A DNA stretch of 64,000 nt from Coptis chinensis (taxonomy: Eukaryota > Streptophyta > Magnoliopsida > Ranunculales > Ranunculaceae). Within the stretch, counting starts at the first letter, position 1; every line of letters starts with the position of its first letter. Location: assembly GCA_015680905.1 (NCBI GenBank), contig CM027378.1, positions 14,055,001 through 14,119,000 on the forward strand, read 5' to 3'. The position numbers were made by a program, and so were the translations under genes. Of this stretch, positions 24,221 to 35,703 are shown one piece after another. Below the pieces are notes generated by a model. The model was not told the DNA's origin and ran no database searches. It saw only the letters and a program-made list of their open reading frames with translations.

Positions 24221-24727
24221 CTATTCGGAATCCCTGTCATCCTCATTAGTTAACCTAGATAAGTCATCTGCAACTATATTTTTAGCTCCTTTTTTATCCT
24301 TAATTTCTAAGGTAAATTCAGTTAGGAGAAAAATCCAATGGATCCATCTCTGCTTAGCATCCTTCTTCGCGAGAAGGTACCTAAGCGCAGCATGGTCTGT
24401 ATAGATGATGGTCGTAGACCCAACCAAGTAGGGACGAAACTTTTCTAAGGCATAAACAACGACTAGAAATTCCTTTTCAGTAGTAGTGTAATTACGTTGA
24501 GCATCATTTAAGGTTTTACTAGCATAAAATATAACTGTGGATTTATTATCTAACTTCTGTCCTAGCACAGCACCAATGACATAATCACTAGCATCACACA
24601 TAAGTTCAAAAGGTTTAGACCAGTCTGGTGGTTGTATGATAGGTGTAGAGGTTAAAGCGGCTTTTAAAGTCTCAAAAGCCTGTTTGCAGTCATGATTAAA
24701 ATAAAATATGACATCCTTTAAAAGCAA
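24221..24727 (-). pseudogene. Athila RNase H domain
   Basis: 168 uninterrupted residues on minus, including [18 protein letters not shown], the E in [18 protein letters not shown], and [13 protein letters not shown]. This is the RNase H fold that follows RT in gypsy pol. It is separated from the RT frame by a break at about 24730-24790. Confidence 0.85.
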
Positions 24728-24791
24728 TTGTGTTAAAGCTTAGCTATTTTTGAAAAATCTTTTATGAAACGTCTGTAGAAACCTGTATGGC

Positions 24792-25451
24792 CTAGGAAGG
24801 CCCAAATATCACATGGACAGTTCGTGGTATAGGCAGAGATGCTATTTTATCTATTTTAGCTTTATCTACTTCTATTCCATTTTTAGAAACAATATGACCT
24901 AAAACTATGCCTTTAGTGACCATAAAATGACATTTTAATTTCCCAGGCCAGTTTAAGACTAAGTTCTTTTCTTGACACCATTTCAAAATTTTAGAAAGAT
25001 TTGAAAGACAATCTTCAAAAGAATGACCATGAATGGAAAAATCATCCATAAACACTTCCATGAATTTCTCCACCATGTCACTAAAAATATATAGCATACA
25101 ACGCTGGAAAGTACTAGGTGCATTACAAAGGCCAAAAGGTATTCTTTCATAAGCATACATACCAAAGGGACATATGAATGTAGTCTTCTCTTGGTCATCA
25201 GGGTCAATAATTATCTGGAAATAGCCAGAGTAGCCATCTAAAAAACAATAGTAAACATGGCCAGCTAGACGTTCAAGCATTTGGTCAACAAAAGGTAAAA
25301 GAAAGTGATCCTTACGTGTCATAGCATTAAGCTTCCTATAATCAATACAAATCTGCCACATTATAGGAATTTTGGTGTAAACTAACTCTCCATCGGCATT
25401 ATGAATTACTGTAATACCTAATTTCTTAGGGACTGCATGCACTGGGCTCAC
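24792..25451 (-). pseudogene. Athila reverse transcriptase
   Basis: 219 residues on minus without a stop. Motifs in order: ICIDYRKLNAMTRKDHFLLP, YCFLDGYSGYFQI (catalytic D), FGLCNAPSTFQRCM, and VFMDDFSIHG (the catalytic DD). The fingers and palm are well preserved. Just upstream, at about 25452-26010, broken sequence links it to the protease region. Confidence 0.88.
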
Positions 25452-26040
25452 CTATTCACTATCTGAGATGGGGTATATAATGCCAGCATCGAGTAATCTC
25501 AAAACTTTCTCTCTAACTACCTCATTCATGGCAGGGTTCAAACGAGGTTATGGCTCACGAGAGATTTTCACATTATTCTCCAAATGTATGGGATGTTTGC
25601 ATATGCTATGGTCAATACCCTTAATGTCGTATAAAGACCAACCAATCGCAGAACGATGTTCACGAATAACCCTAATAAAATTTGCCTCTTCGGTAGCAGA
25701 TAACTAAAATGATATAATAATCAGATGAGTGCCATCCGGATCAAGATTAATGTACTTTAACTCAGTGGGAAGAGGTTTAAGCTCAGGGGTAGGAGGAATG
25801 GGAATGAGGAATTTAAGAGGGTCTTCTTCCTCTATAATGCAGATTTGTTTAGGAATGAGTTCTTCAAACTCTGGAGCTTGATCATGGATAGGAGTAGATT
25901 CTAAGGGGGCATGTACTTCTTGGATGTAAGAATCCTCAGTACTGCCAAAGGAAAGAAATGGGTGCATCTGATTATCTGGAAAAGTTTTGTTAAAGTAATC
26001 TTGAGCGAGGCTCTCTATCATGCTAAGTCGTGTCTGGTGT

Positions 26041-27004
26041 TTATTGCATCATCTTAAAAACATTTACCTCAATAGGAAGGTTTTCAAAGGAAATGAACAT
26101 CGAACTATCGCGGCAATTAATGAGGGCATTGACAGTTGCCAAGAAAGGATGCCCTAAGATGATAGGAACAGAGTCATGGGCGACTTCTGTGTCTAGAATG
26201 ACAAAATCGGCTGGGTAATATAAGTCTTGTACTTTAACAAGAATATTTTCAAATACACCCTTAGGATACTTAATCGAACGATCAACTAACTGCAAAGTCA
26301 TTTTAGTTGGTTTTAGATAATGTATACCTAGTTGTTTATAAAGGTAAAACGGGAGTAAATTAACACTTGCCCCTAGATCTAGAAGAGCAGTTGTGGTGAA
26401 AGTATCGCCTAAGGTGCATTATACAGTGGGACGACTAGAGTACTTGTACTTAACGATTCTGTTGTGCTCAGTTAAAGAGGGAAACTATTTTGTTAAGAAG
26501 GCTTCTTTAGGTATGTTCGTTTTCCTCTTAGTGGTGCACAAATCACTTAGCGTGTTTTGGAAGACGTTTTATAGCTTCGAGGAAAGATAGTATAGTTAAA
26601 TTTTTGAAAACTTCCCTAATCTTGTCAAAATTATCGTCCTTCTTTAGCATAGCTAGTCTCTGGGGAAACTGTGATTTTTCTCTATAGTTAGCATAAGGGT
26701 CAATAGGAGTATTGCCCTTTTCTTTAACTGTTGTCGGTTTCCCTTTAGGTTGAGGTTTAACTAGTACTTCTACAGTGGTAGGATCTTCAGTTTCAACTAC
26801 GGTACCTAGTAAGGTTCCTTTATCTTTATTAGTTTGTTTGGAATCCTCAGGCATTATAACTTTGTTGTCAACCACTTTCCCTGAACGAAGAGTAGTTACG
26901 ACCTTTAATTCTCCTTGTATTAAATTTTTATTACTAGGATTACCGGTTAATTCAAAAACTGTGTTTGTTGATTTTGGATTAGGTACAGGTTGACCTGGAA
27001 ACAC
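26041..27004 (-). pseudogene. Athila gag C-terminal linker and aspartic protease, broken
   Basis: The minus frame 27004-26543 is a Lys/Thr/Pro-rich linker ending FLEAIKRLPKHAK. The protease follows with TTALLDLGASVNLLPF at about 26405-26350 and then YPADFVILDTEVAHD and VPIILGHPFLATVNALI (26301-26041). DLGAS stands where most retroviral-type proteases have DTG or DSG; the leucine variant is usual in Athila. A frameshift separates linker and protease. Confidence 0.8.
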
Positions 27005-27129
27005 GCCTTTTTGTTGGGTTTATCTTGGGATAGATGTTGGATGGGTGTTAGATTGCCAGTAATATCTGTTGTTGATGAGTTTGCATGTATGCATCGAATC
27101 TATCAGGCTGGGAAGGTTGAGTTGCCGCG

Positions 27130-28287
27130 GGTTGTGTAACAGGAACTATCTCACGTTGATTATTAATGGGTGGATTTTGATAGTTGTTATTTACCGGGAC
27201 TAAACTTCTATTATTATTATAATTACCTTGCCCTTGTCCTTGCCTTGGTTGATATTGATTATAGTTATTGGTGGGCCTAACATTTTGATTATTAAAACCT
27301 GGAGGTGCTCCTTGATGGTGATTATTACGCCAACTAAAATTAGGATTTTGTCTCCAGGGTGCGTTAGGTATATTAAAGCGCAGACATCTTCTGGCTGTGG
27401 TGGTGGTAGTTCATAGGCAAGAGGATAATAATGATCGGAATTCTCAAGACTAAAACAAAAATTATAGTGAAGAGAGTTTATATTCATGACAAAAATGGGT
27501 TTCACTTCTTGTTTATTACAGAAAGGGCATCTACTTTATGAGTGAGGGATTCTATTAAAGTTCTAAGTTTAGGATCAGGTTTAACCTCAAACATACTGGC
27601 TGCCTTAGCTGTAGAAGAAGAAGGGATGGAGCGGGAGTAATTGTTAACTCCCCAGTTGTTACTTTTCTTGGATTGATTATCTAGAAAGTTATAAGCATCT
27701 GTGGTTCCTTTACCTAGAAAATTACCTCCGTTCATGATATCTAAAGTCTCTTTATGATGTTGGGATAGGCTTTTGAAGAAGGCACAAACTAGTGTGTCTT
27801 TACCAAGATTATAATGTGGACATTTTACTAGAAGATTAGTAAACTGATTCCAAGCCTCAGAAAAGGATTCTTGAGGCTTTTGGCGAAAGAAATGAATATG
27901 TGATAGCATTTCATCAGTCTTCTGTGGTGGGTAAAATTGTTCCATAAATAATTCTACTAGTTTTTCCCATGTGTCAACAGAGTTCGGCTTTTGTGCTGTT
28001 AGCCAAGCAGCCACTTTGTCATCTAAGGTGAAAGGAAACACCCTGAGCTTTATTTGTTCAGGTCTTACGTTAGGATGATGAAATGTAGTAAGAAATTATT
28101 GTATCCTACATAAGTGTTGATAAGGCTTCTCATGGTCTAACCCATGGAAAACAGATAGCAGATTAAATATATTGGGGGGGATTCAAAAATCTCCTATAGT
28201 ATTTGCAAGAATTATGCAGGACTCAAGTCCATTGTTTAAAGCTTTATAGAAATCAGAGAGGGGCCTCTCTGCTATTTCTTCATCCAT
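27130..28287 (-). pseudogene. Athila gag, broken
   Basis: A likely start is the minus ATG at 28287-28285 (MDEEIAERPLSDFYKAL). Stops follow near 28185 and 28097. The main frame 28041-27502 holds the capsid-like core FPFTLDDKVAAWLTAQ, WEKLVELFMEQFYPP, then FRQKPQESFSEAWNQF, matching the Retrotrans_gag fold. Downstream the Asn/Gln-rich NNQNVRPTNNYNQYQPRQ tract lies in a shifted frame near 27290-27230. Confidence 0.8.
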
Positions 28288-29299
28288 TGTTACAAATATA
28301 GTTGTGGTGGGTGTAGGTGATGTGTGTGTGTGGTGATTGATGAATTTCTAGATAGGCGATTATTTTTGTGTCTACGATAAACCAATATAGCAGGTTTATG
28401 CGTATCAGATCTTAATCTTATGCAAATTTTAAGTCTAATAGACAAGTCCTAACGAGCATGCAAAAATAGTCTGATTATTACTAGAAATAGAATCCTCTGA
28501 CAGTAAATTCGAAGATGTTTAGAGGTGTTACCTGGATCATCCTTGCTATGCGTATAAATAACATCTTTAACAGCCTTGAAGCACGTCTATGTTACTTGAA
28601 CAATTATACGAGTACTGGTCCGGATACACGGTGTGGATAGTGAAGTCCTGTAAAAAGATTAACCTTATTAGTTCAAGAGTTTTAAGAATTAGGTTAAGGC
28701 TTTTTACCATGGGTTCGTGTTGGGCCTATGAAATGGGTAGTGGGTGGGCTTACTAACTAATATTAATTATTTTTTTTGTATTTTTGAAAAAAACCAACGG
28801 CCAGGCCACCTAAGAATTGAGGAAGGTTGTCCATGCGTGCATGCTCGTTAATTAGAGAACCCCAGTTCTTTAAGTTTTCTAGACACTGTTCAGAATGAGA
28901 AAAATAATTTTTAAAATTTTGGAGTTGATAGCATACGAGTACTATACTGTACTCGTGAGATAATATTGCAATTAATATTAAAAATTAATATGCGGTAATT
29001 AACCTGGGGCGCGTGCACGCTTAGAAATAGTGGAAATTGAGCGGTGCGCGAGTTTAAGTAAGGTGCGGGTCGCGGTCTGTAAACGCAAAACTGAGGTGCG
29101 CGTGCTCGTGATATAAAACTAGGGTTTTAAATTTTTAGGGTTAGGTCACGAGAGGGCAGGGAGTTGGTTGAACAGCTCGTATGCTCTCGAACAGTAGCAG
29201 AAAAATTCAAAGAAATTACGAACAGTGTTTTCAGTGTGTGTTTTGTGAATAGTAAAAGACAGTGTTTCTAATCTAAATACGCGTAATGTAAACGAACTA
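28288..29299 (-). other. Athila untranslated leader
   Basis: Non-coding stretch between the primer site and gag. GC-rich patches (gcgcgtgcacgc, ggtgcgcgagt, ggtgcgcgtgctcgtg) at 29008-29112 resemble those at 19800-20030 and 22000-22030. Confidence 0.6.
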
Positions 29300-29316
29300 G
29301 ATGGCAAGTGGTGCCA
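29300..29316 (-). other. Primer binding site of the Athila element
   Basis: On the minus strand it reads TGGCACCACTTGCCATC, two bases after the LTR end. It starts TGGC as expected for the 3' end of a tRNA, but it seems degenerate and the tRNA was not identified. Confidence 0.6.
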
Positions 29317-29318
29317 TT

Positions 29319-30621
29319 TGATAAGAGAAGAAAAGTAGATGTGAAAACAGTAGTTTTATAATGCTAAAATCATTCTCATCAAGTTATTATAATACTCTCT
29401 AAACATGTTGATATAAAAGAGCAGTCGTGTTATCTACTCTTGCTTGCACGTACTTAAAACGATCTAGACTAAACAACTATTAACAAATATGAGAGAGTAA
29501 TTCTTGATATGAAAACAGTAAATAAATATACTAAAACAGTGATTTATAAGATGATAAAAGATATAGAGAAGGTTAATCCACCATATGATTTGATTGGCTA
29601 TTAGTGTAGTCATCGAAGCGATTGTTTTGATCCCTAGTTAACAACCTACATCTCTATAGTCATTGTTAAACTAGTATGAGAGATTAGCACCCCCACAAAT
29701 CTCTTTGATGGGATTTCTAATCTCTAGTTCATAATTATGATGTTTATCTCTAAACACTCACAACAATGAACTTTAAATTCTATTCTAAACAACAACCAAA
29801 CTACTAACTATCATCCTCACATCACATGGCTTCATACCTTTAATGGAGGTTTAGTCTTGTATCATTGGAATCATTACACTAAAGCAATAATAAGAAGACA
29901 TATTGAAAAGACAATTGAATTGAATTTAACTAAAGCTTTTTATTGATGGGAAATAATGGTGGCTACAAACTAAATTATTATAAACTAAAGAAAGTAAACC
30001 TAATTAAAACTAAACTAATAATGGAGAGTATTATAACTAAAGGTAAGGAGCAGAGCTTAAGTTTTGCCTTAGCCCTCTTTATATAGAAGAGGGTTAGGTT
30101 TACATTTTCGTGCATGGGCCAAAAAGGCGGACTTTGGGCCTCTAAAGTGAGCCCAAAGTCCATTAGGTTAAGTCTGAAGTGGTCACAGTTGTTGGAAATT
30201 TCTTCGATGCCCTTTTTGTCTACCTTTACAGCTCTGATTGGGGCAAGACTAGGTCCATTGGAAACCTGATTCCAAGACGGCCGTTTTGACATAAAGTAGG
30301 TCCAATTCCGAGGCCCGAGTCTAAAGATACAGCCTATTGAAGTTCTATTGACTTTTTAGCTCTTTTCCTACTTAGATTGACTTTGACTGGACTTGAAAAA
30401 GTCTTTTCTTCGTGATTCTTAGGCTTTAAACGTAGAACTTCTTTAGCAATTATCTTGACTCATTTTCTATGCAAAAGTGGTGTTTTTAGTCACCTAATCA
30501 ACTTCAAGTCCTAAAATGTACAAAAACACGTAAACAGTACTAACTCTCATTTATTATAAACATAATTGGCCTAAGTAGAATACTATTAAGGGGTTTAAAA
30601 TACACGTTTGGGTGCTTATCA
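29319..30621 (-). repeat. 5' LTR of the Athila element
   Basis: On plus it begins TGATAAGAG and ends GCTTATCA, so the ends form the inverted repeat TGATAAG/CTTATCA. It pairs with 15719-16989. A minus-strand TATA box lies near 30076. Confidence 0.85.
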
Positions 30622-31876
30622 GGCTACTAGAGATAGACCAACAAGGAATAAAAGTTGTAACACTTTTAATTAAAGTACCTCTTCCCATAAAAGAGATGAT
30701 CTTATTTTTCCGAGAGATAATCTTAGACTAGGCACTCTTAAGAATCTTGTTAGTGCTAACATAGTTAGGTTTATTAGGGTTGAACTCAATACCAAGGTAT
30801 ATATTATTGGAGTTAGACAAAGGGATTTTAAGAATTCGAGAAAGGAGTTTTTTGTGTCTGTGATGAACATTTTGACTGAATAGAAGAGAAATTTGTTAAA
30901 ATTAATTTGTTAATCAGATAGCATACAATACTTACTCATGCAAGTAAGAATATTATGAGCTTCAGAGATATTAGCTCTAGTAAAAATAAAACAATCATCT
31001 GCAAACATAAGATGAGTAATAGGAGTAGAATTCCTAGCAATGCGTATACCATGAACTAGATTATTAGACTGTAGCTCAGTAATGTGCGGAGAAAAGAATT
31101 CAGAACATAATATAAAAAGAAAAGGAGATATGCATTAAACTTTACCATAAGGAGAGTCACTTAGATTAATAGAGAAGGAAGTAGTAGTAATACAAGTAGT
31201 AATCCAATCAATCTATTTTTGACAAAAGCTAAACTGCTGTAACATCTTGGAAAGGAAAGGCCATTCGATTTGATCAAATGCTTTATGTATGTCTAATTTA
31301 ATAGCCATGCAACCTTGCACACCAAATTTCTTCTTGAGTTTGTGAAGAATATCTTGAAGAATAATAGTGTTATCAGAAATTTGTCAATTCTTAACAAAAG
31401 CTGATTGAAAAGGGGAGAAAGAATGGGCATTAAAGGTTTAAGTCTATTAGCTAAGATTTTAGATATAAGCTTATAAATAATATTACATAAACTAATAGGT
31501 CGAAAGTTCTTAACCTGATTTAGGGATTAAAGTAATATTAGTATGAGGTTGGAAAAGAGGGTTGTTTTCAAAAAAATCAGATATAACCTTAAATAAATCA
31601 CCTTTGAGAAAAAGGTCAGTTATTTTGGTAGAATAAGGGGGTAAACCCATTAGGGCCAGGAGTCTTACAAGGTTCCATAGCAAAAAAAGCATCATGAATC
31701 TCATCAAGGGTGACAGATCTAGTAAGGGTGTCATTATCAATATCACTAACAACAGGGGATATGTAAAGAATAGCAGCAGGTATAGTAGGGGAACTAGTAG
31801 TAGTAGTAAATAAAGAACTATAAAAATCAACAATAGAATTACCAATGTCACTCTTGCATAAATGTCGCATCAAAGT
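30622..31876 (-). mobile_element. L1-type LINE, reverse-transcriptase part, minus strand
   Basis: Minus frames contain VTLDEIHDAFFAMEPC with KTPGPNGFTPLFYQ (31780-31620), CMAIKLDIHKAFDQIEW (about 31310-31260, first catalytic D) and THLMFADDCFIF (about 31016-30981, the FADD box). These are the palm motifs of L1 reverse transcriptase in order. Stops and frameshifts are many. The endonuclease half is missing at the right edge. It is the upstream partner of the fragment at 14329-15718. Confidence 0.85.
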
Positions 31877-32043
31877 CTAACTCGAGGCTGCATGAATGTA
31901 GCTAATTCGGCAATATTCATAATGACAGAGCCAGCGGTTTTTTTATAACAAGTTGGGGAGGTTGTTCAAGTTGAAAATTGCTTCCATTGCTGATGCTCTG
32001 GTTTTTTTTTATAAATTAATAAATCCGATACTCGTGTAACAAG
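31877..32043. other. Unassigned spacer
   Basis: Short stretch between the LINE remnant and the tRNA-like segment. Nothing recognised. Confidence 0.5.
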
Positions 32044-32082
32044 GTCAGGATGGCCGAGTGGACCAAGGCGCCAGACTCAAGT
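32044..32082 (+). pseudogene. 5' half of a tRNA-Leu(CAA), truncated
   Basis: GTCAGGATGGCCGAGTGG followed by accaaggcgccagactcaag matches the acceptor 5' strand, D arm with box A, and anticodon arm (anticodon CAA) of plant tRNA-Leu. The variable arm, T arm and acceptor 3' strand do not follow. It is a fragment, or possibly the head of a tRNA-derived SINE. Confidence 0.65.
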
Positions 32083-32411
32083 TCGAGGGCCGTACTTTTT
32101 GCATTTTTATAATGTGACCCTCGGATCCAGTCCATGGTCCAATAAGGCCCAAAGCAGAGATGCTAGCCGTAAAATCCATAACGTATACCTGACCCCAAAT
32201 ATAATTCCACTTGTCAGCATCGGGAACACGTGTAACATTGGTGCCTAATTAACAACCAGACTCAATGCTCGACATGGCTTCTCCGCTGTTCACATGCAAA
32301 TGCATCGCTTGTACATTTCTGCATGATTCTTCTGCATTTCAAAATTTTCTATACCATTCTCACTTTCTGTATTTTTATTGATCTATCGCAATAGCTGTTC
32401 TAAGGAGAAAA
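32083..32411 (+). promoter_or_regulatory. Upstream region of the LEA-like remnant, with a G-box/ABRE-like site
   Basis: ACACGTGT at 32226-32233 is an ABRE-type core about 180 bp before the ATG. This fits an ABA-responsive promoter if the downstream remnant came from a LEA gene. No other coding sequence is visible. Confidence 0.35.
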
Positions 32412-32690
32412 ATGGCAGGTCGACGAGATGAATATGCATACCCAAGCTCAGGTGTGACGAACTTGGTTGGCCTCTTGACGGACAAGGCCGCCCAGTTGAT
32501 CTGAATTACAGCTGGTATACATGAGCACGTACACCATGAAGAAGGAGATGGGAAATGGGGGAAGCTAGAGAAGGCGCCTGCAACTGGTCCGACTGGTGGT
32601 AGCAGCAGGGTTGATACCGTGTATGGATATGCAGCTGGACAAGGACATGAGAAGAGAGGGGCTGATAAAAAATTTAAAAAAAAATTTCTT
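32412..32690 (+). pseudogene. LEA/dehydrin-like gene remnant
   Basis: The frame reads MAGRRDEYAYPSSG, then LLTDKAAQLI and a stop, then hydrophilic sequence with TGPTGGSSRVDTVYGYAAGQ and GHEKRGADKKF. The Gly, His and Lys richness, DEY near the start and EKRG-Lys-rich end resemble late-embryogenesis or dehydrin proteins, but no perfect Y- or K-segment is present. It runs straight into the edge of the copia element. Family assignment is tentative. Confidence 0.35.
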
Positions 32691-32988
32691 TTTCTCTACA
32701 TTCTGCACTTCGGTGAGGTTTTAACACATTCAGTAGAAAACACTAGTCCCCGAACTCGCCATCAACTGCCCCGAAGGGCCATGCCTACAAAGGGCTCTTT
32801 CAAACATGTAGAATTTGGAGCAAGTTCAAACAGTGTTGGAACTTAATTTCGGTGACAACTTTCATCAGCATATCAGCAGAGTTGTCATGGGTGTTCACTT
32901 TCTCAAGTGCTACATCACCATCCCAACGACATCCCGTACAAAGTGATAACGGACATCAATATGCTTAGTCTGAGCATGATGAAACTAG
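32686..32988 (-). mobile_element. 3' end of the Tork-like copia element (RNase H tail and LTR stub)
   Basis: The minus strand reads HHAQTKHIDVRYHFVRDV at 32980-32925, continuing the RNase H that stops at 51621, and then a C-terminal tail to about 32800. At 32686-32700 plus reads ttctttttctctaca, identical in its last 12 bases to the outer end of the 5' LTR (56093-56104). Only about 15 bp of 3' LTR remain before the LEA-like sequence. Confidence 0.75.
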
Positions 32989-33647
32989 TGTAGGGGAGTT
33001 TTCGAGTATCCCCTGATCTTCCTCTGTGCCTTGTGATCCAGAAGCTTTAATTGAGTAGCGAAGGGATGAGATGATTGTGAGTTCAGAGTTGAACCACCTG
33101 GCAGCTGGCTACGTATCTCTTTCTTGATTTAGGAGAATCAAACCCTATTTTGCGTAATTCCTAAGAGCGAATCCCTCTGGTTCTTATAGGAAGAGTTATG
33201 AGAGTCCTAGGTTTAAGGATGTCCTTACCGCTTGTGAGTTCCTTTCAATCCTCAGACTCTACCTTCCTATTAGGATTCCTATTCTCTTCTGGAAATTTGA
33301 ATCTAGACCATATCTTATGAGAGGTAAGTTTCCTTGTTGATCATAATGTCCCATCGTATATGGGAAGATTATATCTAAAAGGTAACTCCTAAGATATGTC
33401 ATCACGATTCCTTCCTTATCATAAGAGATCACCCTCTTCAGTTTCCTTCTATTCAGGAACTGTCTATATTAGTTCCTAACGACTTGGAGAACTGTCATAC
33501 TTAGAGGCGGTCAGCCACGTGCCTAGCACATGTCCACTAAACACTTGTGCTAAGCACGAGATCACTTATTCACATAACTTATTTGATGGTCCTCGTCTCA
33601 TTTTGGACATCTATAATTTTAGGTTATTTCTCATACGCGTGTCATCT

Positions 33648-33835
33648 CACTACTACAGAATGACACATATACCACGGTCAATAAGAACGTTTATACCACG
33701 GTTCTTCCAAAAACTGTGGAAAATACTTATATACTACGGCGGAAATTTCTTTGGTCATTGGTTTACTAGTATATACCACAGTTACATGAAAACCGTGGGA
33801 TAAGTTGGGCCATATACCATGGTTAGTTTTTTTTT
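33648..33835. repeat. CACTA left terminal and subterminal repeats
   Basis: The 19-bp terminal inverted repeat is followed by repeated ataccacggt, ataccacagt and aaccgtgg units in both orientations. In En/Spm relatives such arrays bind the element's own DNA-binding protein. Binding here is inferred from layout. Confidence 0.8.
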
Positions 33836-35703
33836 TAGCATGAGAGTACTTCACATCCCCACTACCTTAAACATAATTAAACAGTGGTATATAAATTTTC
33901 CACTTTCTACCGTGGTTTATGACTTTATTTCAAATAGTTAAATACGCGAAAAAAAAATACACAGTACGAAACTCATTCAAATTGGATTCCCCACTACACC
34001 AAAAGGGTAATTTTGTAACGCTCTCATTTTTCACTTGTAATGTTTTTTTAACCGTGACACAATTATTAACGTTTATAAAGCGTTAGCATGTACTTTATAT
34101 CAAAGACCATTAATACTGAGTAGTTGAGAATGCTTCCAGTGGCCCACGTCAGCCCCTCTTTATTCTCTGAGACTGACACATCAGATTTTACAATAATTTG
34201 ACATAAAATAAGTAAATATACGCCCGTTTTTGCCAATTTCAATTGTTTTCGTAACCCAAAATAGTTAAAAAACAAACTTTCTCTTTCCGTACTCTCTTTT
34301 CAAAACACCCCAACTCTGCCAAAAAAAACTCTTTAGGTACCTCTCAATCTCTTTGTCAGTTTGGTCACTCTCTCACAATTAAAAAAAAAACGATTGTGGC
34401 AATAGACGAAGAAGGTCGTTGATCTGTATTCTCAATAAATCGATTTGGGTGTAAATAACGCGAATCTGTTTTCTACGAAGATAATATCAAACTCTCGAAC
34501 TTCACTGCTATCAAAACTCTGAAATCATCTATCTTCACAAATCATGGGTTTCTCTATTCTCAATGGTGACCAACCAAAAACCAAACTTTTAATTCTTTCT
34601 TCGATCTCATCACCAAAGTGTTTATTTTCCCTTCAGAACTTAAATTCCCATGTAAGATTTTTCCACCAATTTTTGTTCTAAATATTTTAATTATTCTGTT
34701 GTGGTTGTTTGATTTATGGTTTTTGGGTGTTGTAGTTGAATTGAAGAAACAGAGTTGCGTATAAGGTAATTGGCAATTGAGACTTGGATGCTTTTATGTT
34801 TGGTTTTTGTTGTGTTTGTGTGAATTTTGAGTTATTTGTTGTTAAATTTCAAGGTTAAAACGACTATGTTCGTCCTAATGTTGGGATTGTTTTGCTTGGA
34901 TCGACATGTGATGTTACAGGTATAAAAGAGTTGATATTTGTTTAAAGTGGTTTTGTCTAGGATAATTATGTTAGAAGAACATTGGATACATTCGACAGGT
35001 TACCATCAAGGCGTCAACAACCTACATGGAATATGATAGTGTCAGCGTGGATTTGTTCAGGTTACTATTCTCTCTCTTTCTATTTGTTGAATGTGTTGTA
35101 TAAATTTCTCCAGTCAATTTAAAATTTTAGATACCCATCTCATGATTTGATAATGTTTTTCTTAATTGTATAAATTGATATTCTTTTAATTAATATAATC
35201 AAGCTATTTTTTTCGGTATTTTATCGATTTTTTACCTGCTTTGAATACAAATTTTAATAATTTAGATCTTAAAATTCTATAACATGTTAGTGATATATAT
35301 ACTATGTTTTGTCTAAAATATTACTGGCCAAAAGGAGTTTAAAAGGTTTTATATGCTTTAATATAAAGCTGGGTTCGTTCGACATTCCAATAATTCCAAT
35401 AGAGGACCAATTTATTCAACGATAAATTAAAGACTATAAATTCACATTCACAAAACTAATGTCTCTAAAATAGCATGTAATTAGAATTATTCAGCATTAC
35501 TATGCAAATTGCATGTGTTTAATTTGGTGCGTGTTGTTTTTAGAGTTTCAAATTTTGTGATGTACAGAAATGCATCCTTAGTAAGTCCTATTGAATCAGC
35601 TCAGATGTTGGAGGAGGAGAGAGGTGTTTCCTTCTACCAAAGGGAATTCAGTTTTGTTCCTTGGTGGAACAAATTGTTTGAATGTGGGAAGAAAAGCCTT
35701 TCT

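Larger units (their letters stand above)
15719..30621 (-). mobile_element. Athila-type Ty3/gypsy LTR retrotransposon inserted in an L1 LINE
   Basis: A 14.9-kb minus-strand element bounded by LTRs of 1.27 and 1.30 kb. On the minus strand the order is 5' LTR, primer site, gag, protease, reverse transcriptase, RNase H, integrase, two further ORF modules, polypurine tract, 3' LTR. The gag, the protease with DLGAS, and the integrase style with the [11 protein letters not shown] tail are characteristic of the Athila lineage. All genes have stops or frameshifts except a 219-residue RT stretch. The flanking five bases (agtaa and ggcta) do not match. Between the LINE halves part of the RT thumb seems to be missing, so the junction was probably altered after insertion. 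Confidence 0.88.

Noticed and set aside
16331..30292. Matching minus frames at 16331-16570 and 29978-30292 as a conserved gene pair
   Set aside because: They are the same place in the two Athila LTRs; similarity is due to the LTR, not to coding.
31510..31851. Leucine-rich minus frame (MTLVILLLIFIVLYLLLLLV) as a membrane protein
   Set aside because: Shadow of the L1 RT frame that carries VTLDEIHDAFFAMEPC.
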